From positions 4,377,357 to 4,441,356 of the forward strand of contig NZ_CP036343.1 of assembly GCF_007746795.1 (NCBI RefSeq): DNA of 64,000 bases, written 5' to 3'. Positions 56,834-63,614 of the stretch are shown here, one piece after another. Under the pieces are notes generated by a model. It saw only the letters and a program-made list of their open reading frames with translations, searched no databases and was not told the DNA's origin. Source of the DNA: Gimesia algae. Lineage in GTDB: Bacteria > Planctomycetota > Planctomycetia > Planctomycetales > Planctomycetaceae. The translations under genes were made by a program, and so were the position numbers. Positions within the stretch are counted from its first letter, which is position 1. Every line of letters begins with the position of its first letter.

Positions 56834-57063
56834 TACATCACGTCCTCCGCATTCATGCCTGTAACATTCTTAACTTCCGCCAGCAGACTCCCGAACTTGC
56901 CATAGTTGACCGGGTAGAGAATCTGTCAGATCATCCCAAGGTGGACGGGGCTAGAGTCTAGCTTGGCTTCTCAAGCGAATTGTACCAGTCAAGCCAGTTT
57001 AGCTTCATCTACACTTTCAGATATCACCTACATTGGCCGAGAATATGAAAACCGAGTGTCTAG
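56834..57063. other. Intergenic region
   Basis: About 230 bases between two leftward genes, holding the promoter of the HEPN-RES gene side; no structure stands out. Confidence 0.3.
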
Positions 57064-57735
57064 TTACTCTGCAAATCGCAATTGCTGCGACACGCTCTCA
57101 GCCACTTGTTTCGCCAGAGCTTCATTTCCCTTTGCATTAAAGTGAACTCCATCCGTGGATTGCCAGTCGGCATGGTCTTTTACCAGTTCAAATAGATCGT
57201 CGGTTGGAACTTGGCGTTTCGTCATTATCTCAGCGGCAAGCTTGTTCCGCACTTTGACTCGATCTGTTCGTTCAGCGAAGGTTTTCAAGTCGCTCCTCTC
57301 TCGCACAGGCGTCGTGGTTGCCCAGATTAACTTAGTATCACCAGCATATTTCTTCACGGCGACAATAGTTTTGGAAAGACCATCTCGGTATTGCTCTTCC
57401 GTGTAGCCCCATCCGTGAAGACCATTGTTGATGTGGATCACGGAGAACTTGTACTGCTTGAGCAACAGCAGAAGATCGTCATTGAACGTCGGATCGGACA
57501 CACATTTTGATGTGGTCAGTCTCGCACAGGATGCTTTCCCGGCGAGTTGTTTTTCCACAGCACCGTAGTACCCTCTAGTGATCGAATCTCCAGCCAGCAG
57601 GACTCGGGGAAGATCGTCTTTGTTAGCATCCGTGACCCAAATATCAATCCACTCGATTCGTTCACGAATCGGTTCAGCAGCAGTCAAGGAATGGCACAGT
57701 GCCATTAGCGACAACAGAACATAGAAATGCTTCAC
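57064..57735 (-). CDS. Secreted SGNH/GDSL hydrolase
   Basis: 223 residues from a GTG at 57735 (AAGGA eight bases upstream). This start leaves a clean signal peptide (MKHFYVLLSLMALCHSLTA). SGNH blocks are LLAGDSITRGYYG (block I, catalytic Ser), a Gly in block II, HINNGLHGWGY (block III, Asn) and STDGVHFNAKGN (block V, catalytic Asp and His). It should be an extracytoplasmic esterase or acetylhydrolase. Unlike its neighbours it is a typical planctomycete chromosomal protein, so it may be cargo. Confidence 0.88.
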   Translation of the reverse strand: MKHFYVLLSLMALCHSLTAAEPIRERIEWIDIWVTDANKDDLPRVLLAGDSITRGYYGAVEKQLAGKASCARLTTSKCVSDPTFNDDLLLLLKQYKFSVIHINNGLHGWGYTEEQYRDGLSKTIVAVKKYAGDTKLIWATTTPVRERSDLKTFAERTDRVKVRNKLAAEIMTKRQVPTDDLFELVKDHADWQSTDGVHFNAKGNEALAKQVAESVSQQLRFAE

Positions 57736-57873
57736 GGGTGAATTCCTTAAAAGTAAAGCTACTGAATACAGCCAGTCAAAACTTATTTCACTATAACACA
57801 TTAAACGGTGTCGAAAACTCGACTTTTCCCTATACGCCCTTCTGTCAGTCGTCGGTTGAAGAATCAGCATTCC

Positions 57874-58404
57874 TTAAGACTTAGTAATGGCTTCTAAGAA
57901 AGTGTCGGCGATTCTGATTGCATCTTCTTGGTCCCAACCCAGACTTCCACTGTGTGAAATCACAATGGGGAATTCACCATCAATCATCTCTTTTCTCATA
58001 TCGAAGAGGTAGAACCCCCCACCTCCGTCGAAAGCGAACGGTACCGCACCCGGCATGTACTCTGGTATCTGGTACGCAAGCAAGTATTCCCTGATCGACT
58101 TTGTTCCGAACATGCCGAACTCACGCTCGCCCCTGACAAAATCTCCACCGTTTGACCACTTGAGAAATGCAACAAACGCATCTGGAAATGGTCGCATAGG
58201 GATATCCCACTTCGACGGATCGAATGGCTGGTACTCTTCGTACAAAGGGTTGGTCTCCAGAAACGGATTCTGCTGCTCTGAATTGATCTCAGTAATCTCG
58301 CTCTTCACCAACGGAGCAAGCACGGACTTTTGGAGGTAAGTAATATCGTCATCGGTCGCCGGTATTTCTTTGGCAACGTGCTGAAAAACGTGATTCCAAT
58401 CCAT
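57874..58404 (-). CDS. SMI1/KNR4 (SUKH) family protein
   Basis: A 176-residue protein with GGAGA before the ATG. RPFPDAFVAFLKWSNGGDFV is the SUKH core (P-x-x-Y/F-x-x-F-L-x-x-x-N-G-G). GFYLFDM and IRIADTFLEAI follow as in the family. SUKH proteins are mostly immunity proteins for polymorphic or contact-dependent toxins. No toxin gene lies beside it; a second SMI1-like gene is at 62671-63300. Confidence 0.8.
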   Translation of the reverse strand: MDWNHVFQHVAKEIPATDDDITYLQKSVLAPLVKSEITEINSEQQNPFLETNPLYEEYQPFDPSKWDIPMRPFPDAFVAFLKWSNGGDFVRGEREFGMFGTKSIREYLLAYQIPEYMPGAVPFAFDGGGGFYLFDMRKEMIDGEFPIVISHSGSLGWDQEDAIRIADTFLEAITKS

Positions 58405-58825
58405 GCCGCTTCTCCCCAGTGTTCAGTAAGCGTAACTACCTTTTAACCTAGCTGATTTCTTTCGGTATCTCTATAGCAAGTACCTTGCTGTATTAGTTCC
58501 ATTCTAAAAATGTATTAGCGATTTTTGAAGAGCCAGAATCAAACCAAAGATTCGAGGGCAACCCTTGGTGATTTAGGATGAAACTGAAATTACCCACCCC
58601 AGTATGAGCCACTCCAATCTAACGTGAAAAATGAGACTTGCCTTGCCGCCTTCACCTGCGTCATGCCGTAAGACACTGCAAATACAGACATTTCCTCTCG
58701 GGACTTCATCCGCCTAAAGCCCCATTTCCGTCGCAGATCGGCTCGGATTCTCAATCGACGTTCTGCGACAACCTGCCCTTTCTCAATATCATGCGAAAAC
58801 CAATCTGCGCACAACATTTGTAATA
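58405..58825. other. Gene-poor stretch before the leader-repeat array
   Basis: No recognisable gene in about 420 bases. It carries the promoter of the SUKH gene on its left and ends at the first GGACACCGG repeat. A long leftward open frame crosses it but is antisense to the ArdC gene and looks spurious. Confidence 0.4.
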
Positions 58826-58838
58826 GGACACCGGCAAG
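58826..58838 (+). repeat. Leader repeat copy 1 (GGACACCGGCAAG)
   Basis: First copy; no gene of its own before copy 2 begins 66 bases later. It may be a cassette whose gene was lost. Confidence 0.8.
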
Positions 58839-58891
58839 CGCAAGTTCGGCTGATGATTCGCCGCAAAATAAGACCACTTCCTCGGCAGAAA

Positions 58892-58904
58892 GGACACCGG
58901 CAAC
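58892..58904 (+). repeat. Leader repeat copy 2, heads ardC
   Basis: GGACACCGGCAAC, 54 bases before the ardC ATG; the leader continues with a CAAATCAC-AAAGGA segment like the other copies. Confidence 0.85.
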
Positions 58905-58945
58905 AGCGTCGTTACCAACCAACCAAATCACAAAGGAACGAAGCC

Positions 58946-59833
58946 ATGCCAACCCCAAAAGAAATTCGCCAAAACATCTGCCAACAAATCGTAGACGCCT
59001 TAAAGTCGGGCAACACGCTCCCATGGCGACAACCGTGGAGCAATGATTCAAATGTGGGACTTCCTACAAACGCTATGAGTACAAACCGCTACTCGGGTGT
59101 GAATCCGATCCTGCTGGAAATCAGCCGGATGCGGCAGGGATTTCAATCAAAGTGGTGGGGCACTTACAAACAGATCCAACAACTGGGTGCTAATGTTAAG
59201 CGTGGCGAAAAAGGAACAGCAATCACGTTCTACAAAAATATTCCAGTCAAGAATAAAAAGACGGCTGATGAAGAAAGTGAAAAAACTATCCCACTTTTGC
59301 GAACCTACCACGTTTTCAATGTCGAACAAACAGATGGTCTGGATCAACTTCGAGTTGGTCAGGGTGATAGCACTACCGACATCGGTGATTATCACCAAGA
59401 AGCCGATGCACTCATTGACGCTACTGAAGCTGACATTCGGTATGGCGGAAACCGAGCATTCTACTCACCTAACACAGATTATATTCAATTACCGATGCGA
59501 AGTCAGTTCCCCAACGTGAATGACTTCTACAGCACGGCTACTCACGAACTCGTGCATTGGAGCGGAGCCGCTCATCGGTTGAACCGCTCTGATATGACTT
59601 ACGCTTTTGAAGAACTCGTTGCAGAAATCGGTTCTTGCTACACATGTACTGAAATTGGAATTCCTGCCAGTGATAATCTCTCGGGCGTGACCAGTTACGT
59701 GCAAAGCTGGCTCCGTGCGATGAAGGACGATCCGAGTTTTATTTTTAAGGCATCATCTCACGCATCCAAAGCCGCAGACTACTTACTGTCCTTTCACTCT
59801 TCGCCGGTTGAAGAACCAGTAATGGTCGTCTGA
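58946..59833 (+). CDS. ardC: ArdC-like antirestriction protein
   Basis: 295 residues from the ATG at 58946 (AAAGGA nine bases upstream); the frame is open further upstream but lies in the leader. The N-terminal ssDNA-binding ArdC domain contains WRQPW, NRYSGVNPILL and KWWGTYKQIQQLGANVKRGE. The C-terminal zincin-like peptidase has HELVHWSGAAHRL (HExxH) and FEELVAEIGS (third ligand Glu). Plasmid ArdC protects incoming single-stranded DNA from host restriction, which suggests the island is or was transferred by conjugation. Confidence 0.9.
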   Translation: MPTPKEIRQNICQQIVDALKSGNTLPWRQPWSNDSNVGLPTNAMSTNRYSGVNPILLEISRMRQGFQSKWWGTYKQIQQLGANVKRGEKGTAITFYKNIPVKNKKTADEESEKTIPLLRTYHVFNVEQTDGLDQLRVGQGDSTTDIGDYHQEADALIDATEADIRYGGNRAFYSPNTDYIQLPMRSQFPNVNDFYSTATHELVHWSGAAHRLNRSDMTYAFEELVAEIGSCYTCTEIGIPASDNLSGVTSYVQSWLRAMKDDPSFIFKASSHASKAADYLLSFHSSPVEEPVMVV

Positions 59834-59846
59834 TCGAATCAGAACA

Positions 59847-59859
59847 GGACACCGGCAAG
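59847..59859 (+). repeat. Leader repeat copy 3, heads the second ATPase
   Basis: GGACACCGGCAAG, starting 14 bases after the ardC stop and 56 bases before the next ATG. Confidence 0.85.
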
Positions 59860-59902
59860 AGAAGTAACAAGACACAATCAACTTCGAAACGGAGAATTTG
59901 AA

Positions 59903-60844
59903 ATGAACATGCCGAACGATAATAACGACCAGCTTCCATTTTTCCAGAATTCTAATTTTGAAAAACCTGTAACCGCTCTTGAAGAGCGACAGCAACTTCT
60001 TGCTCATCACGTGCGGCTGGTGGCTCGCAAACACAATCACGCACTCTTCGTTTTTGGAGCCCAAGGCGGACTTGGTAAAAGCCGGACGATTCTCCAGACA
60101 TTAGATGAAGAAGGCATCGAGCCGATCCTTATCAATTCGCACATTACACCACTTGCACTCTACATGACCCTGTTCCGATATCGTGGCGAGGAGACACTCT
60201 TTTTCGATGATTGCGACTCTATGTATTCGTCGATGCCACATCTGGGATTGTTGCGAAGTTGCTTGTGGGGCTCACCCCGAACAGTCACGTATGGAAGCTC
60301 ACAACTTCCTGATGGCTTGCCATCTGAATTTGATACAACCGCACGATTCATCTTTGCGGCAAATGTCATGCCTCGTCGCAACGACGCTTTCAAAGCTGTT
60401 CTTAGCCGATGTGACCTATTTGAACTATCTGCCACCAATGCTGAAGTAATTGATCTGATGCGATCCGTTTCGAAAAAAGGATTCCATCAACTGACACCCG
60501 AAGATTGTGCCAAGGTAATTGATTACATCGCAGAGAACGCCGATGACCGGCAGTTGTCGATGCGGTTGCTTGGACCTTCATTGCGGAAGCTTCACTACGC
60601 ACGTGGCGAAGGCATCGACTGGCGACCAATGATAAAGAGCCAGTTGCGGACACTAGGCAGAAAGAACGAGTCCACGAAGCGTCTCGATAGCAAGACTAAG
60701 GATTTGCGAATTCTGCAAATAGCGATTCAGAAATATCCCGACAGCGTTCAAGAGCAGGAGAAGGCATGGCGTGAAGCTACGGGGAAATCGAGAGCAAGTT
60801 TCTATCGTTGTCTCCAGCGTCTCCGTTCCGAGCACGGCAGTTAG
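59903..60844 (+). CDS. P-loop ATPase with C-terminal HTH-like tail (paralogue of 27443-28366)
   Basis: A 313-residue soluble ATPase with Walker A FGAQGGLGKSRTI (residues about 51-63), Walker B ETLFFDDCDSM, sensor ARFIFAANVMPRRND, and an AAA-like lid (LSMRLLGPSLRKL). The tail REATGKSRASFYRCLQRL matches the tail of the ATPase at 27443 (ERIGKSQAAFYRRVSEL). Two copies of one architecture on one island suggest a replication-loading or partition role, or two fused elements each with its own copy. GGAG lies upstream of the ATG. Confidence 0.6.
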   Translation: MNMPNDNNDQLPFFQNSNFEKPVTALEERQQLLAHHVRLVARKHNHALFVFGAQGGLGKSRTILQTLDEEGIEPILINSHITPLALYMTLFRYRGEETLFFDDCDSMYSSMPHLGLLRSCLWGSPRTVTYGSSQLPDGLPSEFDTTARFIFAANVMPRRNDAFKAVLSRCDLFELSATNAEVIDLMRSVSKKGFHQLTPEDCAKVIDYIAENADDRQLSMRLLGPSLRKLHYARGEGIDWRPMIKSQLRTLGRKNESTKRLDSKTKDLRILQIAIQKYPDSVQEQEKAWREATGKSRASFYRCLQRLRSEHGS

Positions 60845-60856
60845 GACACGACCAAG
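60844..60856 (+). repeat. Degenerate leader repeat
   Basis: GGACACGACCAAG differs from the consensus in the centre but starts in the same place, on the stop codon of the preceding gene, and 84 bases before a small open frame. Confidence 0.5.
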
Positions 60857-60927
60857 AACGCAAATGCCATTTTGAAATCCGTCTCTGTAAACCCCATAAC
60901 TCACATTTTGGATTGGAGAATATAGGA

Positions 60928-61059
60928 ATGCGAAACGAACCTCCTCGGAAAACTGAAACGAAACGATGGCATCGGTCAGGACATCACCGTCGAACCCGAA
61001 GACATCGAAAAACACAATATCGTCGAAAACTTCATCCTACAACTCAATTGAGTGGGTAA
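60928..61059 (+). CDS. Small uncertain gene, possibly frameshifted
   Basis: The ATG at 60928 has GGAG nine bases upstream and opens 43 codons, but the product is an unlikely run of Arg/His/Thr. A second frame across the same bases, ending at 61051, reads far more like protein: LLGKLKRNDGIGQDITVEPE, then DIEKHNIVENFILQLN. A single-base change near 60940 would join the good start to the good frame. Probably a decayed member of the leader-headed array. Confidence 0.35.
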   Translation: MRNEPPRKTETKRWHRSGHHRRTRRHRKTQYRRKLHPTTQLSG

Positions 61060-61061
61060 TA

Positions 61062-61074
61062 GGACACCGGGAAC
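61062..61074 (+). repeat. Leader repeat copy 4
   Basis: GGACACCGGGAAC, 56 bases before the ATG at 61118, with CACTCAATCACAGGAG in between. Confidence 0.85.
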
Positions 61075-61117
61075 CAAGTCGTTAAACAACAAATCACTCA
61101 ATCACAGGAGTAACACG

Positions 61118-61318
61118 ATGGACGACTTACTTAATCAATTCATGGAAGATCATTTGAACGGATACTACGGCGATATCTTTGATGAACTGGCGGCAATTGA
61201 ATTTGCTGATGAGTTCCCAGAGCTTCCAGAACTCGACGAGCCTTGGGACGAAATGTTGATGCAGCAGGAACTCGAAGACTACGAGCAGTGCGATGAGTAT
61301 CTCGGGGAGGACTGGTAA
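61118..61318 (+). CDS. Very acidic small protein (DNA-mimic candidate)
   Basis: 66 residues containing 11 Asp and 13 Glu, no Lys and no Arg: net charge about -24. Charges are spaced along helices (MDDLLNQFMEDHLNGYYGD; ELEDYEQCDEYLGEDW). AGGAG lies before the ATG. It is far more acidic than any neighbour. Size and charge resemble phage and plasmid DNA-mimic antirestriction proteins (Ocr, ArdA type). With ardC in the same array an anti-defence role is attractive but untested. The stop is directly followed by leader copy 5. Confidence 0.65.
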   Translation: MDDLLNQFMEDHLNGYYGDIFDELAAIEFADEFPELPELDEPWDEMLMQQELEDYEQCDEYLGEDW

Positions 61319-61331
61319 GGACACCGGGAAA
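61319..61331 (+). repeat. Leader repeat copy 5
   Basis: GGACACCGGGAAA begins on the base after the TAA of the acidic-protein gene and lies 53 bases before the next ATG. Confidence 0.85.
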
Positions 61332-61371
61332 GAACCCAGACAAATCACCACTCAACCAGAAAAGGTAAAAC

Positions 61372-61686
61372 ATGCTCAATCAAAATAGCAAAACGACCAG
61401 TCCACAATTTAAGTTAGGACAAATAGTCGCCACGCCGGGGGCGTTAGAAGCTCTCGAAGCGAGCAGCCAGTCACCGAATGAGTTTCTCAAACGCCATTTG
61501 CAGCTTGATCAGGGCGATCTCTGCGATGAAGACCATGAACTCAACCGAGAAGCGTTGAACGACGGGAGCCGAATTCTGTCATCTTTCAAGACTTCGAAAG
61601 GCGTCAAAATTTGGATCATCACTGAAGCCCAAGACGGCAACGGTCATCGGTCCGCAACCACGTTGCTTCTGCCCGAGGAATACTGA
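61372..61686 (+). CDS. Plasmid-type conserved hypothetical protein
   Basis: A 104-residue protein of a family I know from conjugative plasmids and islands, often close to ardC. Landmarks are FKLGQIVATPGALEALEAS near the start, FLKRHLQLDQGDLCDEDHEL, the middle GSRILSSFKTSKGVKIWIIT, and the ending TTLLLPEEY. Its function is not known. Length and motif order are normal. It is one of the leader-headed genes. Confidence 0.75.
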   Translation: MLNQNSKTTSPQFKLGQIVATPGALEALEASSQSPNEFLKRHLQLDQGDLCDEDHELNREALNDGSRILSSFKTSKGVKIWIITEAQDGNGHRSATTLLLPEEY

Positions 61687-61698
61687 GTGCCCCAATTT

Positions 61699-61711
61699 GG
61701 ACACCGGAAAG
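61699..61711 (+). repeat. Leader repeat copy 6
   Basis: GGACACCGGAAAG, 52 bases before the ATG at 61751. Confidence 0.85.
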
Positions 61712-61750
61712 CCAGTTGTAAATCAACAACATTCTTCACAGGAGAAACAA

Positions 61751-62188
61751 ATGGGATGGCTCTTCACATGCGGCAGCACACGTCGAGGACTGATCGAGGA
61801 ACGCACCAAGGGTTGGGAACGGACCAACGATGACGGTCTCGTTATCACAAGCACTTGCCTTGCTCACTGCTATCGAGGTGGCAGCTTTTCGGGTGTTCTC
61901 TGGAGCGTTTGGGAACGCACTTTCACGAAAGAAGGTACTGAATCCAGTCCCAAACAGCGTTGGATTCAGTGCGACTTATTGCGACATCAAAACGGCGATG
62001 GTTGGGGGTACAAGGACATGGAAGAGTCTTGTGGTCCTTACTTCTTCAGTTGCCCGCTCAAATATTTGGCAATGGTGCCACTTGAAGAATTCGGCGGCAA
62101 TGCAGAGTGGCGTGAGCAAGTCGTCCTGCATCATCAGCGGCAGAGAAACGTCGGCAGCGGCGTGCAGCGAAGTGCCAGTGATCGGTAA
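61751..62188 (+). CDS. Conserved hypothetical protein of plasmid/island type
   Basis: 145 residues from the ATG at 61751 (AGGAG upstream). MGWLFTCGSTRRGLIEERT, CLAHCYRGGSFSGVLWSVWE, RWIQCDLLRH and GWGYKDMEESCGPYFFSCPL form a pattern I recognise from ardC-linked small genes of unknown function on mobile DNA. Several Cys and Trp residues are conserved-looking, but no catalytic motif is clear. No membrane segment. Confidence 0.7.
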   Translation: MGWLFTCGSTRRGLIEERTKGWERTNDDGLVITSTCLAHCYRGGSFSGVLWSVWERTFTKEGTESSPKQRWIQCDLLRHQNGDGWGYKDMEESCGPYFFSCPLKYLAMVPLEEFGGNAEWREQVVLHHQRQRNVGSGVQRSASDR

Positions 62189-62191
62189 GTA

Positions 62192-62204
62192 GGACACCGG
62201 CAAG
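62192..62204 (+). repeat. Leader repeat copy 7
   Basis: GGACACCGGCAAG, four bases after the preceding stop and 52 bases before the ATG at 62244; CACTCAATCAAAGGA follows. Confidence 0.85.
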
Positions 62205-62243
62205 CAAGTTGTAACAACAACTCACTCAATCAAAGGAACGAAA

Positions 62244-62489
62244 ATGTCTGATCCAACTGAAACAACTCGCCGTGAAATGGTTGCCCAACTGAATGCCGTT
62301 GAAGGAAGTCGGGAATATTTGGAATCGAAGCATGGAGAAGTGTGGGACACGACCGAGCTTCAGGAGCAATTCGAGGTCTTGGGTTTCATGTCCCCATTTG
62401 TGGGAGTTCGTCGTCGCAGCGATAATTTGAAGGGCAGTGTGCTTTTCCAAGCAAGCCCTCGTTATTACTTCGGCTTCCAGCCTGAGTAG
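62244..62489 (+). CDS. Small conserved hypothetical protein
   Basis: 81 residues: MSDPTETTRREMVAQLNAVE at the start, the middle EVWDTTELQEQFEVLGFMSP, FVGVRRRSD, and an ending SPRYYFGFQP. The same small protein is common on plasmids, phages and islands, next to the ardC-linked genes, and has no known activity. AAAGGA is well placed before the ATG. Headed by leader copy 7. Confidence 0.7.
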   Translation: MSDPTETTRREMVAQLNAVEGSREYLESKHGEVWDTTELQEQFEVLGFMSPFVGVRRRSDNLKGSVLFQASPRYYFGFQPE

Positions 62490-62532
62490 CCTGTGGGTGG
62501 TGGAGTTCTCAAGGATGGGAGCCTCACCTATA

Positions 62533-62545
62533 GGACACCGGCAAT
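62533..62545 (+). repeat. Leader repeat copy 8
   Basis: GGACACCGGCAAT, 74 bases before the short frame at 62607; the leader behind it is less conserved. Confidence 0.8.
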
Positions 62546-62606
62546 TTCGCATAACAGACAGATCACGAAATAGAAACGGCCTTTTGACTACCTCGGGAGC
62601 ACAATT

Positions 62607-62663
62607 ATGCCCAGAAAACCCGCCAACGGCGCATCACAAAACGGAAAGGCGAAAATCTGCTGA
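62607..62663 (+). pseudogene. Stub of a leader-headed gene
   Basis: An ATG behind leader copy 8 opens only 18 codons (MPRKPANGASQNGKAKIC) and stops just before the convergent SMI1-like gene. It is probably the start of a cassette gene cut off when that gene arrived. Confidence 0.35.
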
Positions 62664-62670
62664 TCTCTTA

Positions 62671-63300
62671 TCACGACACCAAATCACTCCAGAATGGAAT
62701 GCAGCGGTGAACGGAATGGTATTGCTCTGGCGTGAAGTCAGCGTATCGTTGGCCACCGTACCATCCCTCTTCATGTTCGCCAAATTCCTGCTCAATGTAA
62801 TCCCACAAGTCTTGGCCGTAGTAGATAATGTCGGTTTGGTGAACTGAAAAGACTGGATTCCCTGCAATGTTCGGCTCTGCCGGAATGTACCGATGCGCAT
62901 AGAGAGGGATGAGCTTCGGGGCGGCTTCGACGTGATCCCGTGCAATCTTGATGGCTTCAGCAAGATCAATTGGCTTGGCTCCCCACTCATCCAACCAAAA
63001 CACATTATTCTCGATGTCGAATGCCATTCCATCGAACGGCCAATTGAGTCGTTCCAATAGTGTATTGAAATCACATGACCGCCAGTCAGGGAATGTGCCA
63101 CCTTGTCTATTCGGATCGACTCCAACCGGAACGGCAGATTGCAATAGGGAACGTAAATCGGGGGGAAATTGAAAATCGAATCTCGTTTCTAAAACTTCAA
63201 ATTCTGAATCCGAAAGTCCTCTGTCGAGTTGGATGCCTCTCTTGTGAAGTAACGTCAGCGCATCCTGCAACTTATCAGCCTCTGTCTTGTCGCCAGACAT
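62671..63300 (-). CDS. SMI1/KNR4 family protein
   Basis: 209 residues from the ATG at 63300 (AGAGGA six bases upstream). LSDSEFEVLETRFDFQFPPD then LRSLLQSAVP is the N-terminal SUKH pattern. FDWLDEWG-like NVFWLDEWGAKP and KLIPLYAHRYIP continue it. Likely an immunity or assembly-chaperone-type protein without a visible partner. It is the only leftward gene inside the array, breaking the run of leader-headed genes between copies 8 and 9, which suggests later insertion. Confidence 0.8.
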   Translation of the reverse strand: MSGDKTEADKLQDALTLLHKRGIQLDRGLSDSEFEVLETRFDFQFPPDLRSLLQSAVPVGVDPNRQGGTFPDWRSCDFNTLLERLNWPFDGMAFDIENNVFWLDEWGAKPIDLAEAIKIARDHVEAAPKLIPLYAHRYIPAEPNIAGNPVFSVHQTDIIYYGQDLWDYIEQEFGEHEEGWYGGQRYADFTPEQYHSVHRCIPFWSDLVS

Positions 63301-63614
63301 TTGAAATCCTCTCGTCACAGATCAGTCGTCGTTCACTCGCAAATGTGTGCATTATTTGACTATCGCTGTGAGTGTAAACTGTAAGTCTTCTCAAAATCTA
63401 TCCTCTAAGCCGTCTGTATCGACAGCGTTTCTTGCCCATCACAACTGTAACGTGTCACGTGAAAGGATAGCTTACACTATTGAGCCTCTTTTGTCTTTCT
63501 ATGAGGACACCGGCAAGAATTTAGGAAGGACACATTCATCAAAAAACCAGTGGTAAGAAGCCATGACCGTTCGTTGAAGGCTCTTTACCACCCCGTGATA
63601 TTGGGAGAAATCCA
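63301..63614. other. Spacer with leader repeat copy 9 before the recombinase
   Basis: This carries the promoter of the SMI1-like gene on the left and leader copy 9 at 63505-63517. Behind the copy, at the usual distance (58 bases), lies an ATG (63563) whose frame is only MTVR; the recombinase start follows 52 bases later. No other gene is visible. Confidence 0.4.
63505..63517 (+). repeat. Leader repeat copy 9
   Basis: GGACACCGGCAAG upstream of the serine recombinase. Confidence 0.8.

Noticed and set aside
58590..59051. A 153-codon leftward open frame before and across the ardC start
   Set aside because: It is antisense to the ardC N-terminus and to two leader copies, has no ribosome site and an unlikely composition.
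58826..63517. CRISPR array made of the GGACACCGG repeats
   Set aside because: Copies are 13 bases, spaced 66 to about 1200 bases apart with whole genes between them, and no cas genes are present.
58826..63517. Integron attC sites
   Set aside because: The repeats lack the paired inverted cores of attC and sit before genes, not after them, and no IntI-type integrase is visible.
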